A DNA stretch of 64,000 nt from Desulfitobacterium_A sp034927245. GTDB lineage: Bacteria; Bacillota; Desulfitobacteriia; Desulfitobacteriales; Desulfitobacteriaceae. Below are positions 1 through 9,602 of this stretch, one piece after another; positions within the stretch are counted from its first letter, which is position 1; every line of letters begins with the position of its first letter. A model generated the notes under the pieces. The model saw only the letters and a program-made list of their open reading frames with translations, was not told the DNA's origin and did not search any database. The DNA lies in NCBI RefSeq assembly GCF_034927245.1, contig NZ_JAYFQK010000025.1, forward strand, positions 5,546 through 69,545, read 5' to 3'. The position numbers and the translations under genes were made by a program.

Positions 1-126
1 ACCAATCTGGATTTTTATAATAAACTAGAATTATTGGAAAGCTATATACCCCGGGCGGATACGTTGTTAGAATCCTGTTATGCGAAGAAACCCAATAAAG
101 AAGTTGAGGAAGGAAAAAAAGAATAA
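1..126 (+). CDS. 3' end of an unidentified gene (partial)
   Basis: The reading frame is open from the first base and gives the last 41 residues of a protein that starts outside the window. The visible part is hydrophilic and ends in a lysine- and glutamate-rich tail (KEVEEGKKE-stop). Its TAA stop shares its last A with the ATG of the next gene (TAATG), so the two are very probably translationally coupled. Nothing in the fragment identifies a family. Confidence 0.6.
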   Translation, partial: TNLDFYNKLELLESYIPRADTLLESCYAKKPNKEVEEGKKE

Positions 127-458
127 TGGGTCTGACAAATATTAACGCTATGGTGGATATGACGAAATCGTTTTTAGAGGGAGAAATCGACGACATAAGT
201 TATGGGCTGGATTTTCCCTATGAAATAGAAAAGTGCTATCGGAAGATGGTCCGGGAAGACAGAGAATATGCCGAACTTATTTTTGATTGTCTAATCGAAG
301 AAGGAACCAACAAGTACGATGAACTAACGGACACCAGGATTTGGGATTGGTTAGGCCGGAAACTCATGCCCTTGGTGTCTATTTGCTTTTTGTATATGGT
401 AAATCCCTGCGGAATTTACGTTGACAATTACATTTACATTGCAGGTAAGTTACATTGA
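126..458 (+). CDS. Small unknown protein, coupled to the gene upstream
   Basis: This is a 110-residue protein that I do not recognise. The first 75 residues or so are acidic and probably helical (for example EIEKCYRKMVREDREYAE), without a signal peptide. The last 35 residues change character and become hydrophobic (LMPLVSICFLYMV). The ATG overlaps the stop of the upstream gene, so it is probably made from the same mRNA, and a good terminator follows directly. A small acidic partner or immunity-type protein would fit the arrangement, but that is a guess. The abrupt change in composition near residue 72 could mark an old frameshift or a replaced C-terminus. I saw no convincing continuation in another frame. 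Confidence 0.6.
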   Translation: MGLTNINAMVDMTKSFLEGEIDDISYGLDFPYEIEKCYRKMVREDREYAELIFDCLIEEGTNKYDELTDTRIWDWLGRKLMPLVSICFLYMVNPCGIYVDNYIYIAGKLH

Positions 459-471
459 GAAAAACAGAAAA

Positions 472-515
472 AGAGACCCGAAATGTTCAAGCTAAACAAA
501 TCGGATCTCTTTTCC
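472..515 (+). terminator. Rho-independent terminator after the first two genes
   Basis: A 10-bp stem (AGAGACCCGA pairing with TCGGATCTCT, with one G-U pair) is followed by a T-rich run. It ends the plus-strand unit that starts outside the window. Confidence 0.75.
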
Positions 516-550
516 TCTTTTGTCAAATCCTGAGAGGGTCTGACCCCGTT

Positions 551-578
551 GGGAGGTTGACCGAGTGGAAAACCTCCC
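551..578. other. Hairpin downstream of the S-layer-like gene
   Basis: GGGAGGTT and AACCTCCC form a perfect 8-bp stem just beyond the stop codon of the minus-strand gene. There is no clear T run on the minus strand, so it may be a weak terminator or an mRNA 3' end stabiliser. Confidence 0.4.
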
Positions 579-591
579 CTCAAGCATTCTA

Positions 592-3500
592 CTAGAATCC
601 TGAAGAAATAACCTGACCAGTAACGGCTGTAATAGCATTACCAGCCAAATCGGTTACATTGCTAACATCAACTGTTCCCGTAACACCAGTTGCAATAGCA
701 GGAGTACCAGTAACCGTAAGGGTAATAGTATTTGTTCCACTACCAGCAACACTATCTACCGTAAATGTTCCAGGTGCGCTAGTGGCACCATTTGCAAAGT
801 TAGCAGCCGTTGCATTTACTGCCTCACTAAATACTAGTGTCAAATGTGTTGCGTCGGTGAAGTTCGCACTAGTTACTGTAGGAGCCTTAGCTTCTTTTAC
901 TGTAACCGTAACATCTTTAGTATCAGATACACCGCCCTTAGCAATGGTAGCTGTATACGTTACTTGATCATCCGTATCGTCGGCGTTGCTTCTTGTGATT
1001 GTAGCAGTACTGCCTGTAAGACTAGATACGTTTGAAGCATCCGTTTTCTCAGTCCAAGTAATAGTTGAACCACTCGCTCCTGTTGTAGGAAGCGTAATCG
1101 TAGAAGCCGTTCCATCATAATTTACTGTCAGCGCTGTTTTGTCGTTTGCCACATCGGTAGTAAAAGTAGATGCAGGTACAGTACCTTCAAATTTAATCTT
1201 GATGGTTTGCATTTGGCCATTTGTAGCAATACCTGAAACAACAACATAATCAGAAGCAGTCGGTATATAGTTGAATACTAAGGTATTATCTACAACCTGC
1301 GCTACCGGTGTTTTACTTGCATTTACACTGCAATCAGCAAGTTTCACTTGAGACAAATTCATATCCTTTGTACCATATTGGTCTTTAGCATAGAGGTAAA
1401 TATAACCTCTGTTGTCTTCGCCCGCTGTTAAGGCGTCATGTTGATTAGGAACTGCGGCTGCAGTTTTATTTGTGTATCTCGTTAAGTCTCTGCCCGCAAT
1501 AGCATTAAGGACATTATTCGCAGGAATTCCTAAAGAAGCAGCATTTGCACCTTGAGCGGTATATTTACCTTGTGTTCCATTTAAGTTAACAGTTACTGTA
1601 GTCCCATCATAAGTGATGCCTGTTGCAGTCACCGAATCAGCTCTATCAACCGTTTGAGCGTAGAAGCCCATGGTTTGTGCAACTGCTTCATCTGTCTTAG
1701 ATGTTACAGTCGTTGTTGCGGTATGATATCTCATATCATTACTATTGTAAGCTGTTGCAGATATTGTAGCTGATGAACCAGTCTTGGATGCGTCTAATTT
1801 ATTAGCTGCAACTTTTGTTTGAGTATTATCATCACCCATGAAAGTATAGAAATCGCTGTTGGATGATGTTCCAATAGTAACTTTGCTTGGATCAAGGACT
1901 ACCTTGCTGCCAGACGAAGTTTTACCATTTAGAATCAATTTAACAAACTGATCTTTCTGCTGAGGAGTTGGAGTTGCATCAGAAGTTGCATAGATTGGGT
2001 TTGGTGCTTCACTTATAACATAATCGGTAATTTTGTCATCAGCTAATACTGTCATTGATAGGGTTTTTGTGTCTAAAGACAAATCATCATCATTACCAAT
2101 TGTTGCATCAGTACTCTTCATTAACTCAAATTTTACTGTTGCCGATCCAGCTTTATTTTTAGCTTTTAATACAACTTCATGCCCAGCAAACGCATAGTTC
2201 TGAGTAGAATCAACCTCTAAATAATCATTTGTTGGTACACTTGCTTTTACATAGTAAGTAACACCATCAATTACATTTTTACTTGTCATATCAATGGCCC
2301 TGCCATATTGGTCTTCAACCTTGAATCCGCCATCGTTATAACCAAAGTCAAGAGCCTGAGTTGAACCTAGCTGCATTCTTGAGATAAGAACAGATTCATC
2401 AAGTTTCAGTGTGTCGCCTTTCTTAGCAACGTCTACATTGATGGTTACAGAACTGAAATTACCTGTGTTGTTAACTGTTGCATTTAAGGTTTCCTGTTGA
2501 GCTGTAGTAGCGCCCACAGGAAGAACCGGAGCGTCATATTTTAATGAAGCGGTACTGTCAGCATTTTCCTCAAAATACAAACCAGTTGTGGCGCCGTCTT
2601 TCTTTTCAGGTGATAATGCTACAACTTTATCTTTAGTGATATCTGTATATTTAGTAAGCTGTTTTCCATCTTGGTCATACGCTACAAATGGAATTTCAAC
2701 ACCTGTTTCACCAGAAGAGATAGTCTGTGTCGGCGCCATTAGAGTAAAGGTGTTAACTTTCTGAGCTCTCTTCAGACTAAATGTTAAGGAATCAGTTTTT
2801 CCTGTATAACTTGTAGCAGTAATTGTAATTGGCTGATCCACAATCATTGTATAGTTATCAGGATCTAAGATGCTAACTTCAATTGCGCACTTCGTATCAT
2901 CTTTCGGATCTTCAACAAGTTTAGCCGTAACTAATTGAGAATTGGAAGTTACGAGCTTATATTCTTTATCTTTATTGTCGATAGTAATAAGCCCATTTTC
3001 CATTAATGTTAAGGACTTAGTTTCGTTGCCTGCCATATCTTTGGCGGTGTAGTCGATATAATATTTTTCACTGTCACCAACTTGCGGAGCTGCAGCATCA
3101 CCGTCAGCAGTTACCAGTTTATTCAGGGCAATGTCACTGATTGTCCCTATTTGAGTAGAAATATTAAGTGTTGCAGTTGCTGAACAAGGAATATTTTGGC
3201 TCTTTGTTACAGCAGTGATAACGGTCGTTTGATACTGTGTCAACACTGTCGTTGATTTATCCTGGTTTGGATCAGGATTAAAGCCAAACGGAGTTATAGT
3301 CAATATCCCTTTATTATCTGATTTTACATTGCCAATCCCGCATGTCCAGTTAATGTAGCTATCGCTTGCGAGATATTTATCGGTGATATCATTGCCGTAC
3401 TGGTCTAATGCACGATAGGAGACATAACCCGTCTTTCCGCCTGTGACTACTGCTAACTTATTGGAATCAAACTCAATTTTAGCGACTCTCTGTGCGGTAA

Positions 3501-4683
3501 AGTCAACTGAAGTTGTTCCCAAATCCGTATCGCCATTCTTTACGACTACACTGTAAACACCTTCAGCGAAGTTAGAAGAACTAGCTAAGACAGCCTCTGT
3601 TTTATTCGCATTCCAAGTTGTGGTTATAGGAGCATTGGTTGTTCCTCTTGTGACTTTGAAAGTCACTTTGCTTGTATCAGCAGGAGCAGCAGTGAATGCT
3701 ACTTTGATGCTGTTTGCACTAGCAGCCTTTACGCTGGAAACAGATACAACACCCGTATTTACGTTTCCTTTGTTAACTTGGCCAAGAACTGCATCGCTGA
3801 CAGCGCCGACACCACCAAGAGCGATAACTTTACTGCTATCGGTCAGGTTGTCATTAACGCCTGTAGCGGCTTTTGTTGCATCAGCAAGTACGATTGGGGA
3901 ATTGGTTTGAGCTGCTAATGGTGCACCGGCAAGTGCATCGACGAGGGATTCGCCGTTAGCAACATACACTTTATCATATTTGAATGTCAGTCCATTGTTA
4001 ACTGCATCATTTGTAGCATAACGGTCAGCACCGGCAAGTTTGGTAGCGCCGTCATATTTAGCTTGACCGCCAACGGTGTAGACTGGAGCAGTTACTTTTT
4101 CGCTTGCAGGGATTGTTCCATCCGGATTAGAAACGACGATGGAATAACCATTTGCTGCAGCGAAGGAAGCAGCAGACAGAGCATCAGCCGTACCGTTGTA
4201 AGCTACAACAAAGGAACCTTTAACGTTGGTTAATTGAGCTGCAACCTTGGCAGCGGTTTCTGTACGGTCAGCACCTTGGAGAGCTGTTACAGTTACGCCG
4301 GAGATTGCTTTTAAGGAAGCAACAGTGTCAGCACTCAGAGCACCTACAGCATAAACGTTTTTAGCACCTAAGTTTTTGATCTCTTTTGCAACATTAGCAT
4401 CAAGGGCATCCCTGTAAGTAACAAGGATTGGAGCCTTCAATTGACCTGCCAAAGGAGCAGCAGCCAAAGCGTCAACGATGTTAGCGTCATCAGCAGGAAC
4501 AACGATAACGCTGTCAGCGCCGTTTGCCCATCCTTGATTAGCAACTGCGATAGCAGTTTCCACGCGGCCTGCGCCTGCGAGTCGATTTGAATCAGTGGTA
4601 GCTCCGAATACACTCATTGGAGCCATAGAGAGTACCATCCCGGCGATAGCTAGGGATGCTACAGCCTTTTTCGTCTTTCTCAT
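592..4683 (-). CDS. S-layer-like protein: signal peptide, three CWB2 repeats, Ig-like tail
   Basis: This is a 1363-residue exported protein. I start it at the ATG before RKTKKAV because AGAGGAGA lies about 8-10 nt upstream. An ATG 21 bases further out would put that site inside the gene. Residues 1-27 are a signal peptide (MRKTKKA then a hydrophobic stretch ending VFGA). Residues about 33-305 hold three CWB2 repeats (RLAGAGRVETA, LQGADRTETA, KLAGADRYAT, each with a DALAGAPLA-type motif). The remaining ~1000 residues are Thr/Ser/Asp-rich beta-type repeats with no Cys cluster. The last ~85 residues (NATAANFANG, VSNVTDLAGNAIT) resemble the SwmB/Ig-like domains of surface adhesins. CWB2 repeats anchor proteins noncovalently to wall polymers. 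Size, composition and the long leader fit the main S-layer or adhesin protein. Four further CWB2 proteins lie nearby. Confidence 0.9.
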   Translation of the reverse strand: MRKTKKAVASLAIAGMVLSMAPMSVFGATTDSNRLAGAGRVETAIAVANQGWANGADSVIVVPADDANIVDALAAAPLAGQLKAPILVTYRDALDANVAKEIKNLGAKNVYAVGALSADTVASLKAISGVTVTALQGADRTETAAKVAAQLTNVKGSFVVAYNGTADALSAASFAAANGYSIVVSNPDGTIPASEKVTAPVYTVGGQAKYDGATKLAGADRYATNDAVNNGLTFKYDKVYVANGESLVDALAGAPLAAQTNSPIVLADATKAATGVNDNLTDSSKVIALGGVGAVSDAVLGQVNKGNVNTGVVSVSSVKAASANSIKVAFTAAPADTSKVTFKVTRGTTNAPITTTWNANKTEAVLASSSNFAEGVYSVVVKNGDTDLGTTSVDFTAQRVAKIEFDSNKLAVVTGGKTGYVSYRALDQYGNDITDKYLASDSYINWTCGIGNVKSDNKGILTITPFGFNPDPNQDKSTTVLTQYQTTVITAVTKSQNIPCSATATLNISTQIGTISDIALNKLVTADGDAAAPQVGDSEKYYIDYTAKDMAGNETKSLTLMENGLITIDNKDKEYKLVTSNSQLVTAKLVEDPKDDTKCAIEVSILDPDNYTMIVDQPITITATSYTGKTDSLTFSLKRAQKVNTFTLMAPTQTISSGETGVEIPFVAYDQDGKQLTKYTDITKDKVVALSPEKKDGATTGLYFEENADSTASLKYDAPVLPVGATTAQQETLNATVNNTGNFSSVTINVDVAKKGDTLKLDESVLISRMQLGSTQALDFGYNDGGFKVEDQYGRAIDMTSKNVIDGVTYYVKASVPTNDYLEVDSTQNYAFAGHEVVLKAKNKAGSATVKFELMKSTDATIGNDDDLSLDTKTLSMTVLADDKITDYVISEAPNPIYATSDATPTPQQKDQFVKLILNGKTSSGSKVVLDPSKVTIGTSSNSDFYTFMGDDNTQTKVAANKLDASKTGSSATISATAYNSNDMRYHTATTTVTSKTDEAVAQTMGFYAQTVDRADSVTATGITYDGTTVTVNLNGTQGKYTAQGANAASLGIPANNVLNAIAGRDLTRYTNKTAAAVPNQHDALTAGEDNRGYIYLYAKDQYGTKDMNLSQVKLADCSVNASKTPVAQVVDNTLVFNYIPTASDYVVVSGIATNGQMQTIKIKFEGTVPASTFTTDVANDKTALTVNYDGTASTITLPTTGASGSTITWTEKTDASNVSSLTGSTATITRSNADDTDDQVTYTATIAKGGVSDTKDVTVTVKEAKAPTVTSANFTDATHLTLVFSEAVNATAANFANGATSAPGTFTVDSVAGSGTNTITLTVTGTPAIATGVTGTVDVSNVTDLAGNAITAVTGQVISSGF

Positions 4684-4719
4684 GTAGTAAATTTCTCCTC
4701 TCATTTATTGGTGATTACC

Positions 4720-5010
4720 ATTTTGTCTTTGGATTCAGGTTTTGTGCACTTTTTAATAATAGGTTGTGCTTTTATGTACCTGATTCCATACCGCGTTGCA
4801 CGATACCTAGTTGGCTTTCACCCCCTTAATGTAAGCCGCAAATCTTTAGACATTGCGCAATATCTAAAGGCATCCCACCCCTTTACGGAGGCGTCCCCCC
4901 TGAGAGACATATTCAGCCTCACGGGTGGCCTACCCTTTAGAACGCATTTAATGAGAAACCCATAATAGGTTCTACATTCGTAATAGATATTCTGTACCGG
5001 AAGCAATATT
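4720..5010 (-). promoter_or_regulatory. Long structured 5' leader of the S-layer-like gene
   Basis: About 400 bases separate this gene from the amidase gene upstream, and no convincing protein is encoded there. Read on the minus strand it is rich in pairing segments: a near-perfect 26-base palindrome (4844-4869, CTTTAGA...TCTAAAG around ATTGCGCAAT), GAGGC...GCCTC bracketing about 20 bases, and purine-rich blocks (GGGGGGACG, GGGGTGGGATGCC, AAGGGGGTGAAAGCC) like riboswitch junctions. The ribosome-binding site lies about 20 bases beyond its 3' end. I looked for c-di-GMP-I, c-di-GMP-II, cobalamin and TPP hallmarks and none matched well, so the class is open. It could instead be a stabilising leader for a very abundant mRNA. 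Confidence 0.5.
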
Positions 5011-5114
5011 CCTGCAAACCTCGTAAAATATTTTCTTTTTTTTTGAGAAGATTTACGAAGTTTATTCTTATTTTACCGAATATATTCCAAGATTGCTAGC
5101 CCCTTAATAAATTC

Positions 5115-6713
5115 TTAATAACCTTTATAGGCTAGAATCCCTTGGTAGATGCCCTCAGCGGCTTTTTTCCGGAAGGCTGAAGAACTGAGAAGCGACTCTT
5201 CTGTCGGATTCGAGATAAATCCAAGCTCGGCCAAGACGGCCGGCATGGCAGTATTTTTAATCACGTAGAAATTAGCAGTCTTAACATTTCGATCATACAG
5301 TCCGAGCTCTTTAACAAGCGCTTGTTGAATATCAAGGCCAAAGGTCTTTGATTCATTAGCAGCCGAACTGCTTAAGGAATAATATGTCGTGGTTCCGCCG
5401 GCATCAGGGTTGCTGAATGAATCGTTATGAATACTGATAAATAGATCAGCCTGATTCTGATTGGCAATAGCAACACGGGCCTTTAAATCCTCCGCTTCGG
5501 TATAATTTGCACCGGCCGGGGATACGTCCGTGGAACGCGTCAGTATCACATTCGCCCCGGAGGACCGAAGCAGATCAGCTAAGTACAGGCCGACAGACAA
5601 CGTATTATCTTTTTCACATGTCCCATTTGGCCCAATCGCCCCGGGATCGGGTCCCCCATGACCCGGATCAACAACGATGGTGGTTCCCGCTAAAAGCGAA
5701 GACGGAAGAATTGTCCCCGCAACCATCTCCTGAACTTGGGCTGACAGAACACCGGTGCCTCCCACCAAGATCACCCAAAGACGATCCGCCTCTGTCGCAT
5801 TGATCATCGCTGAGTATGTTACGCCGGGCAAATCGTTTTTCTGGGCCATAAAAAGCGGTGTGTTTTGTTTCGCGGCGAGCGCTCCGGACACTAAGGCATC
5901 CGGAAAATCTTCTCCTGTCACTAAATACGCTTTCGGAATTCCGTTTGCAGGGGCCTTGGTAATATTTTCTTGAGTATACCAATAAATACTTGCGGCAGTC
6001 TCATAGCGATCTAGACCGGATAGGCGCTGCACCCCGGCTAATCCCTGAACCACATTTTCAGCAACTGCACCTTTCCCGCCGATAACAAGCGTTTTCGCAG
6101 CAGCTAACTTCTTAAGTTCAGTTTGCGTCGATTGCGGTAATTCAGTCGCTTGGGTGAGAAGAATCGGGGTTTCGGTTACCCCCGCATACGGACCGACGGC
6201 TAAAGCATCAGGAAAAGTTTCCCCGTTCGCTAAAATAACCTGCCCGTTTCCGCCCAGCCGTTCGGCCACTAAAGCAGCCGTTTCATAGCGGTCTTCACCG
6301 CCGATTCGTTCCCACTGAAGCCCCGCCTGATTGAGTGATGATGTAATGGTTGAACCCATCACTCCCTCCCCGCCAAGCAGAATCACGTGATTTGCGCCTA
6401 AGCGCTTAATTTCCTGAAGCACATTCTGATCCATTTCTTGCGGATAGGTTAGCAGGATCGGTGCGTCTAAGCGTTTCGACAGCGGAACGGAAACCAAGGA
6501 ATCCGGAAAATCATCGGCACGCGCCAAAAGGACTGTTGAAGCTTCTTCCCAACCGGCTTGGGAGATCTTGACGGCAGTAGCTATGCGGTCTGCTCCATAA
6601 ATTCGTGTTGTATCTGCTGTTAAAGGTGATGCGCTCACCGGGTTTTGAGCACCCAGCAAAAATGCCAGTGCCAAAAAAAGAAGAGCACTGCCCCTAACGA
6701 TTCGTTGCCACAA
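5115..6713 (-). CDS. CWB2-anchored N-acetylmuramoyl-L-alanine amidase
   Basis: This 532-residue secreted enzyme cuts the amide bond between muramic acid and L-alanine in peptidoglycan. A signal peptide covers residues 1-28, three CWB2 repeats about 36-330, and an Amidase_3 domain 345-530. The zinc and catalytic residues are present: H352 (VVDPGHGG), E367 (CEKDN), H429 (ISIHNDS) and E496 (LAELGFISNP). The layout, wall-binding repeats before the catalytic domain, is that of Bacillus LytC/CwlB and of clostridial Cwp amidases. The start is a TTG preceded closely by GGGGGG. No other start keeps the whole signal peptide. It lies between two other CWB2 genes, 113 bases downstream of the protease gene, so it may be co-transcribed with it or have its own promoter. 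Confidence 0.93.
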   Translation of the reverse strand: MWQRIVRGSALLFLALAFLLGAQNPVSASPLTADTTRIYGADRIATAVKISQAGWEEASTVLLARADDFPDSLVSVPLSKRLDAPILLTYPQEMDQNVLQEIKRLGANHVILLGGEGVMGSTITSSLNQAGLQWERIGGEDRYETAALVAERLGGNGQVILANGETFPDALAVGPYAGVTETPILLTQATELPQSTQTELKKLAAAKTLVIGGKGAVAENVVQGLAGVQRLSGLDRYETAASIYWYTQENITKAPANGIPKAYLVTGEDFPDALVSGALAAKQNTPLFMAQKNDLPGVTYSAMINATEADRLWVILVGGTGVLSAQVQEMVAGTILPSSLLAGTTIVVDPGHGGPDPGAIGPNGTCEKDNTLSVGLYLADLLRSSGANVILTRSTDVSPAGANYTEAEDLKARVAIANQNQADLFISIHNDSFSNPDAGGTTTYYSLSSSAANESKTFGLDIQQALVKELGLYDRNVKTANFYVIKNTAMPAVLAELGFISNPTEESLLSSSAFRKKAAEGIYQGILAYKGY

Positions 6714-6826
6714 AGATATCCCCCCCTTATTAATTTTAATGAAAATAACTTGGCATTTTACAAGTTTCGATACGTTTCTGGATTATCCTTCTGTGATTAT
6801 ATAGTTTCATTACATAATTGTGGTAA

Positions 6827-9421
6827 TTACTGCAGCATTGTTTGAACTTGAGTCATGATCGAATCCGAAACTATACTGCTGCCCCCGAAGGCAAATACCT
6901 TTTTGCCGCTCCAACCCTGCAATACTGTCTGTTCCTCCGCTCTCATTCCTGCCGAAGACACCAAAATGAGATTGCTGCTATTCAATGACGCTAAAACGCC
7001 CCCTGTCAAAGCATCGGGGAAATTCTCGCCTGTTGCCAGAAAAGCAGCCCCTCCTCGCGGCGGAAAAACTTTCAGCACTTCGGCAGCAGTTGCGTAGCGA
7101 TCTTGGCCGGATAATCGGGTCGGATTAGGGAGATTCCGCATCGTGTCAGAAGAAACAACACCTTCTCCGCCGATGACAACTGTTGCGGTCATTGCGGATT
7201 GCCCTAAAACTTCATTTGTCTCAGCGGGAAGGACATTAGCAGCCGTGAGTAAGATTGGCACGCCATATTGTGCCGCAATGGAAGACATGGCAAGCGCATC
7301 CGGAAAATTGCTTCCATTGACGAGAACGGCTTCCCCGGTCATGCCCATAGCAAGCGCAATTTGCCGGGCCGTATCATAGCGATTGGCCCCGCCTAAACGC
7401 CTGACGCTGTAGATATTTTGCAATTCCTGCTCGATGCTGCCGGAAATAGCCCCGGTTCCCCCGAGAAGAATAACCTGCTTAGGCTGCAGACGCTGGATTT
7501 CTGTTAACACGTTCGCGGATAAACTTGCCGAATTCGTCAAAAGAATGGGGGCGTGCAATTTATAGGCCAGGGGCACACCCGCCAAAGCGTCCGGGAAATC
7601 TTCGGCCTTCGCCAAGAGTACGGTATCCGCACCATCCGGGAATCCCGCTTGAGAGATCTGAACCGCTGTGTCCAGTCGGTCCTCGCCGGCTAGACGGCTC
7701 TCCTCAGGCATTGCCGCTGAACCCATTTGATAAATGCCCTGCTCCGTGATTCCCACGGTGACTGTCCCCGAAGTCATTCCACCTCCGACTTTGAGCCAGC
7801 GTGAACCTGTCCAGCGATAGATATATTGGAGTCGGTTCGAGTCGGCAGCGTAGCTTACAGGGGTCATCGAAAGCTGTAGGAGCTTCTTAACGGGAGCTGT
7901 ATCCTCCCTCTCAATGCTTATAGGCTCACCGATGGGTTTGACTCCGGCAGGTAAATTGGCCGTCACTGTCGGTGTGCTCAACTTAAAAAGGGGAGTTTTC
8001 GATGGATCTGAACCCAAGGCCCGCGGAGGAATCTCTAATTGAACGGAAGTCTGAGATGAGCTGTTCTTAAGAATCCCTCCTGCCCAAGTCACATTGGCTG
8101 ATGCGGAAAAAGATTCCGGTTCAGCCGCAAACCGTACAGCCCAATACGCATTAACACGGCCATAACCATACGTGTCATCCCGGCCGGTCGTTCCCAAATC
8201 CAATGATGAATCCTCAAGAATCTGACGGACCTTGCTCGCTGAAAAGTCCGGATGTTGACTCCAAACCAATGCTGCCGTACCCGCGACAAAGGGTGATGCC
8301 ATTGAAGTTCCATCAGAGACGGCATAACCTGCTGCGCCCTTTTGCCAATAGTCACTGACAATATTTGTCCCGGGCGCGGCCAAACACGCACCGGGGCCCG
8401 TCAGAGAGAAAGAAGCCAACCGGTCTTGTTCGTCGGTTGCGGTTACCGCTAAAACCTCGGGATCTGCGGCCGGATAAGTCAGGGTTGTCAACCGGTTTTC
8501 CTCGTCTTTATTCCCGCCGGCAGCGACGATTAAGCAGCCTTGATCGAGCGCGTAGCGAACCGCTTCTTTAAGAATGGCTTCCTCGCTATCCGCACCTAAA
8601 CTCAGGTTAATGATCTGTGCTCCGTGATTCGCTGCCCAAACAATTCCGTCAGCAATGACATCATCTGTTCCTTCCCCGGTACTGTCCACGGCTTTGATCG
8701 GCATGATTTTCGCTTGGGGTGCCACGCCGACGATCCCCGTTCCGTTCAGCTGTGCGGCAATAATCCCGGCAACATGTGTACCATGTCCGTTATTATCCAG
8801 AGTCGCACTTAATCCGCTTCGCCCGGTAATCGCATTATAACCCGATACGATATTGCCCCGAAGATCCACGTGTTCACTATCTACGCCCGTATCCACAACA
8901 GCAACGGTAATGCCCTTTCCCGTTGCTCCCAGAGCCCAAGCCTGGGGAACCTCGATTTGCGTTAATCCCCATTGTCTTGCATAGTAGGGATCTTGAATTG
9001 TTGTGTCTGCTGCCGGGGCTGCTGCTGCGGCTGACGCTGAAATTTTCATCTTCTGAGCGGGACTGACACTCAACACGCCGGGAAAATCCTTCAATTTATT
9101 CATGACTTCATCCATACGACCGAACTCCAAGGCAAGCGTGATAAATTGTAATGGGCCTTTCCGGACGAGCTCAGCTTGAACGCTTTGGGCGACTGCCTCC
9201 GGTGAAATGCCCGGACTTAACTTTACGACAAGCCTTCCTTGAGAGCTTATATCGGAAGAGTTTAACTCAACCGGCATATTATTGACCGCTGTCACCGCTG
9301 CCTTATCCTGTGCAAAAGAGGGTATGGGAGCCGAGGCCCAACCGGACCCGAGAAAAAGTGCCGTTGCTAAGATAATACTTATGGCTTGTTTTAGTCTAAA
9401 TTGAGTTTTTGTTTTTAACAC
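6827..9421 (-). CDS. CWB2-anchored subtilisin-like serine protease
   Basis: This is an 864-residue exported S8 family protease. After a signal peptide (about 1-38) comes a pro-region of roughly 100 residues that probably acts as intramolecular chaperone and inhibitor. The catalytic domain covers about 145-420 with the full triad D177 (VAVVDTGVD), H213 (NGHGTHVAG) and S373 (GTSMASPFVAG), and the oxyanion Asn N304 (AAGGN). A beta-rich linker of about 150 residues follows, then three CWB2 repeats from about residue 576 to the end. It would be tethered to the wall and could process surface proteins, as Cwp84 does in C. difficile, although Cwp84 is a cysteine protease and the comparison is only functional. 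It is transcribed divergently from the GH18 gene across 181 bases. Confidence 0.93.
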   Translation of the reverse strand: MLKTKTQFRLKQAISIILATALFLGSGWASAPIPSFAQDKAAVTAVNNMPVELNSSDISSQGRLVVKLSPGISPEAVAQSVQAELVRKGPLQFITLALEFGRMDEVMNKLKDFPGVLSVSPAQKMKISASAAAAAPAADTTIQDPYYARQWGLTQIEVPQAWALGATGKGITVAVVDTGVDSEHVDLRGNIVSGYNAITGRSGLSATLDNNGHGTHVAGIIAAQLNGTGIVGVAPQAKIMPIKAVDSTGEGTDDVIADGIVWAANHGAQIINLSLGADSEEAILKEAVRYALDQGCLIVAAGGNKDEENRLTTLTYPAADPEVLAVTATDEQDRLASFSLTGPGACLAAPGTNIVSDYWQKGAAGYAVSDGTSMASPFVAGTAALVWSQHPDFSASKVRQILEDSSLDLGTTGRDDTYGYGRVNAYWAVRFAAEPESFSASANVTWAGGILKNSSSQTSVQLEIPPRALGSDPSKTPLFKLSTPTVTANLPAGVKPIGEPISIEREDTAPVKKLLQLSMTPVSYAADSNRLQYIYRWTGSRWLKVGGGMTSGTVTVGITEQGIYQMGSAAMPEESRLAGEDRLDTAVQISQAGFPDGADTVLLAKAEDFPDALAGVPLAYKLHAPILLTNSASLSANVLTEIQRLQPKQVILLGGTGAISGSIEQELQNIYSVRRLGGANRYDTARQIALAMGMTGEAVLVNGSNFPDALAMSSIAAQYGVPILLTAANVLPAETNEVLGQSAMTATVVIGGEGVVSSDTMRNLPNPTRLSGQDRYATAAEVLKVFPPRGGAAFLATGENFPDALTGGVLASLNSSNLILVSSAGMRAEEQTVLQGWSGKKVFAFGGSSIVSDSIMTQVQTMLQ

Positions 9422-9602
9422 AATACCTTGCTCCTTACCCTATCCTGCCTATTTTTCTCTACTATCTGAATATATAAGTTTTTGATATTGTTCTTGAATT
9501 CGCCGCTAAACCCGTTTTTTCCTTTTCAACACAGGAAATCGTTTCTTTATCGCGAATATTAAAGTTTAGGTATAAAAAAATTAAGGAGCTGATGATACTG
9601 CC

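Noticed and set aside
126..458. A frameshift in the 110-residue gene
   Set aside because: The alternative frame after residue 72 gives only about 30 further residues with no better character, so the evidence is too thin to call it broken.
4708..5006. Open frames of 85 (plus) and 62 (minus) residues in the leader of the S-layer-like gene
   Set aside because: No ribosome-binding sites, no recognisable motif, and they lie over strongly pairing sequence. A structured untranslated leader explains the region better.
4720..5010. Firm assignment of the leader as a c-di-GMP riboswitch
   Set aside because: The context would fit, but the conserved core (GGACGCAAAGCC and the matching tetraloop receptor) is absent.
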